Shown: positions 29,383 to 32,299 of the stretch, one piece after another
Layout: each line of letters begins with the position of its first letter
How positions within the stretch are numbered: position 1 is the first letter of the stretch
Source: a candidate division BRC1 bacterium HGW-BRC1-1
GTDB taxonomy: Bacteria; Sumerlaeota; Sumerlaeia; Sumerlaeales; Sumerlaeaceae
Direction of reading: 5' to 3'
DNA: 32,299 nt
NCBI GenBank assembly: GCA_002842095.1
Contig: PHCB01000023.1
Location: 1-32,299, forward strand
Program-made: the position numbers and the translations under genes
The notes under the pieces: model-generated
The model's input: only the letters and a program-made list of their open reading frames with translations
Databases searched by the model: none
Told to the model about the DNA's origin: nothing

Positions 29383-29409
29383 ATTACGGCACTTTTGAAC
29401 GTGATCTGC

Positions 29410-32299
29410 TTATCTTATCCACCGTAACCCACGGCGGGGTAACCACGTGATTGCGCGCCAGGCTTTACTGCCCAGTTTGGCGGCGGCGAGGTCGTCGAAC
29501 AGCGAGTAAAACACCGGCACGGCCAGCAGTGTGAGGGCCAGCGACAGCGTCTGTCCGCCGATGATGATGCTCGAGATGGCGCGGTTGGTGCCCGACCCCG
29601 TGCTCTGGCTCAGCAGCAGCGGCAGCATGCCCGCCACAAACGCGATGGTGGTCATGAGGATCGGGCGCAACCGGTCGCGGTTTGCTTGCAGAATTGCCTT
29701 TTCCTTGGGCAGCCCTTCGGCCCGCAGTTGGATGGTGTGGTCGATCTGAAGAATCGAGTTCTTCTTCACCACGGCGAACAGCACCAGCATGCCCAGAAGC
29801 GTGAAGATGTTCAGGCCCTGCTGGAAAATCAGCAGTCCGAGCAACGCAAAGGGAATCGTCAGCGGCAGCGCCATGAGAATGGTAATGGGGTGCAGCCAGC
29901 TCTCGAACTGCGCTGCAATAACCAGGTACATGAAGATGAACGCCGTGAGGAAGGTGAGCAGAAACGCCATACCCGTCTTGGCCATTTCCTTCGACTGCCC
30001 TTCGAGGCCGGTGCTGTATTCGGGTCCCATGTTGAGGGACATCGCAGTTTCGTTCAGCTTGTCGATCATGTCCTGTGTGCTGGCACCGGTTTCCAAGTTG
30101 GCGTACACGATGACCTCACGCTGACGCCCCGAACGGTTGATTTCGCTGGGCCCGGTATCTTCCCGGAAGGTCACCATGTCGGCCAGGCTCACGCTGCCGA
30201 GCTTTGTGCTGGGCACCGTGATGAGGTTCAGGATATCAGGATTGCTGCGCCGGTCCGCCGCCGCCCGCACGTGCACGTCGTAGCGCTCGCCCTTTTCGGT
30301 GTAGTCGGTCACCTTCTCGCCCGCCACCAGCAGGCGCAGGCTGCGCGCCAGAAAAGCAATGTCCACACCGAGGTCGGCGGCTTTGGCGCGATCCACCACC
30401 ACACCATATTCCGGCTTGCCGAGCTTCAGGGTCGAGTCCACATCCACCGCGCCGGGCACCTCCGCCAGCGCTTTCTTCAGCGCCTCGCTGTACTCTGCCA
30501 GTTTTTTGATGTCCGGCCCGCGCACGGCGAACATCACCGGCGCATTGACGCCACCGGTAGCGATATCATCCGCCTCGCTGGCTGCGGTGCGCACCTGATC
30601 GCGCTTCTCATATCCCGCGAGGACGTTCTTGCGGATGTAATCCATGAAATCGAATTGCGAGAAGTCGCGCTCCTTCGCCTCCACGAGGCTCACAAAAATG
30701 CTGCCTTCGTTGGAGAGCGCTCCCGCCCCCGTGCTGGCCACCGTGTAACGAACCCCCGAGAGGTTGCGGATGTCGTCGGAAATGCGGCCCACGATGACGC
30801 TTGTGGCTTCGAGGCTCATCCCTTCGGGAGCGCGCACACTCACGTTGAATTCGTTTCGGTCATCCTGAGGCAGGAAGTTTTTCGGCAACACCTTCAGCAA
30901 CGGTGGCACGGCGGCCATGGCGGCCACACATGCAAGAATGATAACCCAGCGATGGTGCAGCGAGAAGCGAAGCATGACCATGTACAGGCGCTCGACGATG
31001 CCGTACAATCCACGCCGCGCGGGATCTTCGTCATCGTCGTCGTCTTGGACGGCATCAGGAAGCACGTTCGCCTCCGCCGTGGCCACGCCGGAAGGCACGT
31101 CGCCCTCATGATGATGGGGATGGTGCTCATGGCGCTTGAGCCACCGCGCCGACAGCATGGGCGTGAGGGTGAAACTGACCAGCAGCGATACCACCACGGC
31201 CGCCGCCATGGTAATGCCGAAGCTCTGCATGAAACGCCCGACGATGCCGCTCATGAACGCGATGGGCAGAAACACCGCCACCAGCGACAGGGTGATGACC
31301 ATAACCGCCAGGCCGATCTCCTTCGTGGCGGCAATGGCTGCGTCGAACGCGCGCATCTTTTTCTCTTCGATGAATCGGTAAATATTTTCGAGCACAACTA
31401 TGGCATCGTCGATCACGATGCCCACGCTGAGCGTGAGGGCCAGAAGCGTGAGGATGTTGAGCGTGAAGCCCATGTACCACATGACCGCGAACGTGCTGAT
31501 GATGGACGTGGGGATGGCCAGCGCGGAGATGAATGTCGTGCGGAAATTGCGCAGAAACAGCAGCACGATGATGGCCGCAAAAATGGACCCCTCGATGAGG
31601 TGCGTCTTCACGCTGGTGATGGAATCCTTCACGAAGACCGACGAGTCGCGCAGGATCACCGTTTCGTAGCCCTCGGGCAGCGTCGATTTCAGTTCCTCGA
31701 TGCGCTCCATCACCGCCTCGGCCACGGCCACGGTGTTACCGCCGGACTGCTTGCTCACGTCCAGCGTGACGATTGGTTCGTCGTTTAACTGCAGCGTGTC
31801 GGTTTGTTCCTCCACGCCGTCCTCCACCGTGGCCACATCGCCCACGGTTACCACGTGACCATCGCGCTGGGCCACCGGCACCATGGCCAGGTCGCCCGGT
31901 TTATCCACGCGCCCCAGCGTGCGCAGCGAGTATTCCTTCGGACCTTCCTTTACGCTGCCACCGGGAAACTCGGAGTTGTTAGCTGCCAGCGCGCGCGACA
32001 CATCGTTCACGGTCAGCTTATACGAGCGCAGCTTGAGGGGATCGACCACCACGTTGATCTGGCGTTTCAACCCACCGCGTACCTGCACCTGTCCCACGCC
32101 GGACAAGCTTTCCAAACGTCGGCGTAGTACCTTGTCGGCATATTCCGTAATCTCGCGGCGCGACGCGGTGCCCCGCAAGCCGATCGTGAGAATGGGTGCC
32201 GCATCCGGGTCCACCTTCAGCACCAGCGGCGGGTCGATGTCCTCGGGCAGATCGCGCAGCACGGTGTTGACCTTGTCGCGCACTTCCTGCGCCGCCACG
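29410..32299 (-). CDS. RND efflux transporter, HAE1/AcrB type (5' end beyond window)
   Basis: 962 residues are visible; about 100 N-terminal residues (first membrane helix and start of the porter domain) lie past the right edge. It is an inner-membrane proton-driven drug exporter subunit. Porter segments (VDPDAAPILTIGLRG, SGVGQVQVRGG), then helix 4 with the proton-relay pair in SVGIVIDDAIVVLENIYRF (visible residues about 290-308), PIAFMSGIVGRFMQSFG, and helix 10 with LFAVVKKNSILQIDH (the relay lysine). Length and domains match AcrB-like pumps. An unusual His-rich, acidic loop (KRHEHHPHHHEGD, then DDDDDEDP) lies at about visible residues 388-425 in the cytoplasmic region between the transporter halves. 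Partner adaptor and outer-membrane genes are not in the window; they would be expected upstream, beyond the edge. Confidence 0.95.
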   Translation of the reverse strand, partial: VAAQEVRDKVNTVLRDLPEDIDPPLVLKVDPDAAPILTIGLRGTASRREITEYADKVLRRRLESLSGVGQVQVRGGLKRQINVVVDPLKLRSYKLTVNDVSRALAANNSEFPGGSVKEGPKEYSLRTLGRVDKPGDLAMVPVAQRDGHVVTVGDVATVEDGVEEQTDTLQLNDEPIVTLDVSKQSGGNTVAVAEAVMERIEELKSTLPEGYETVILRDSSVFVKDSITSVKTHLIEGSIFAAIIVLLFLRNFRTTFISALAIPTSIISTFAVMWYMGFTLNILTLLALTLSVGIVIDDAIVVLENIYRFIEEKKMRAFDAAIAATKEIGLAVMVITLSLVAVFLPIAFMSGIVGRFMQSFGITMAAAVVVSLLVSFTLTPMLSARWLKRHEHHPHHHEGDVPSGVATAEANVLPDAVQDDDDDEDPARRGLYGIVERLYMVMLRFSLHHRWVIILACVAAMAAVPPLLKVLPKNFLPQDDRNEFNVSVRAPEGMSLEATSVIVGRISDDIRNLSGVRYTVASTGAGALSNEGSIFVSLVEAKERDFSQFDFMDYIRKNVLAGYEKRDQVRTAASEADDIATGGVNAPVMFAVRGPDIKKLAEYSEALKKALAEVPGAVDVDSTLKLGKPEYGVVVDRAKAADLGVDIAFLARSLRLLVAGEKVTDYTEKGERYDVHVRAAADRRSNPDILNLITVPSTKLGSVSLADMVTFREDTGPSEINRSGRQREVIVYANLETGASTQDMIDKLNETAMSLNMGPEYSTGLEGQSKEMAKTGMAFLLTFLTAFIFMYLVIAAQFESWLHPITILMALPLTIPFALLGLLIFQQGLNIFTLLGMLVLFAVVKKNSILQIDHTIQLRAEGLPKEKAILQANRDRLRPILMTTIAFVAGMLPLLLSQSTGSGTNRAISSIIIGGQTLSLALTLLAVPVFYSLFDDLAAAKLGSKAWRAITWLPRRGLRWIR

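Noticed and set aside
29686-31788. 700-codon plus-strand frame opposite the RND transporter
   Set aside because: It lies wholly antisense to a clear RND gene, is rich in His, Arg and Gln as expected for a GC-rich shadow frame, and shows no family motif.

Overview
The window reads as chromosomal DNA from a GC-rich, Gram-negative-type bacterium. It carries an RND inner-membrane efflux pump, a giant DUF11-repeat surface protein with a signal peptide, and ordinary housekeeping genes (ligA, a Dus enzyme, a YchF GTPase, tRNA-Gln). Large DUF11 proteins, short-period intergenic repeats and heparinase-like enzymes with Gfo/Idh/MocA oxidoreductases suggest a free-living phylum of the Planctomycetota/Verrucomicrobiota/Hydrogenedentota/Sumerlaeota kind. 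This is inference; there is no rRNA or other marker to settle it. No phage, IS, transposase, CRISPR or integrase was seen.

Layout. (1) 1-8928, minus: one uninterrupted reading frame of at least 2976 codons, running off the left edge. It encodes a secreted DUF11/Calx-beta repeat protein. (2) 8929-9736: a long non-coding stretch with an 11-bp direct-repeat array, a possible leader ORF and a dispersed repeat. (3) 9737-12115: class I/II aminotransferase (minus), tRNA-Gln(TTG) (plus), YfcE-type phosphodiesterase (minus), then an imperfect inverted repeat between divergent genes. (4) 12116-17355, plus: HEAT-like repeat protein, YchF-type GTPase, tRNA-dihydrouridine synthase. (5) 17612-24116, plus: MerR-HTH/FlhG-MinD ATPase, an unlisted 40-aa membrane peptide, an ExeA-type AAA ATPase, a GT39-like membrane glycosyltransferase, and NAD-dependent DNA ligase. 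(6) 24224-29335: Gfo/Idh/MocA oxidoreductase (minus) divergent from a heparinase II/III-like protein (plus), then a DegT-type sugar aminotransferase. (7) 29410-32299, minus: RND transporter, cut at its N-terminus by the right edge.

How the genes may work together: the surface protein, membrane glycosyltransferase, DegT aminotransferase, heparinase-like enzyme and sugar oxidoreductase point to cell-surface and carbohydrate work. The ParA/MinD-like ATPase, tiny membrane protein and ExeA-like ATPase could form an envelope-positioning or secretion module, but this rests on adjacency only.

The most unusual signal is in the gaps. Several families of short-period (8-9 bp) repeats recur there. One, built on GACGCAAAGACGCGAAGG, lies 5-25 nt after the stop codon of four genes, always in sense orientation. 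In three of these a second repeat of a different family follows about 40-90 nt further on.
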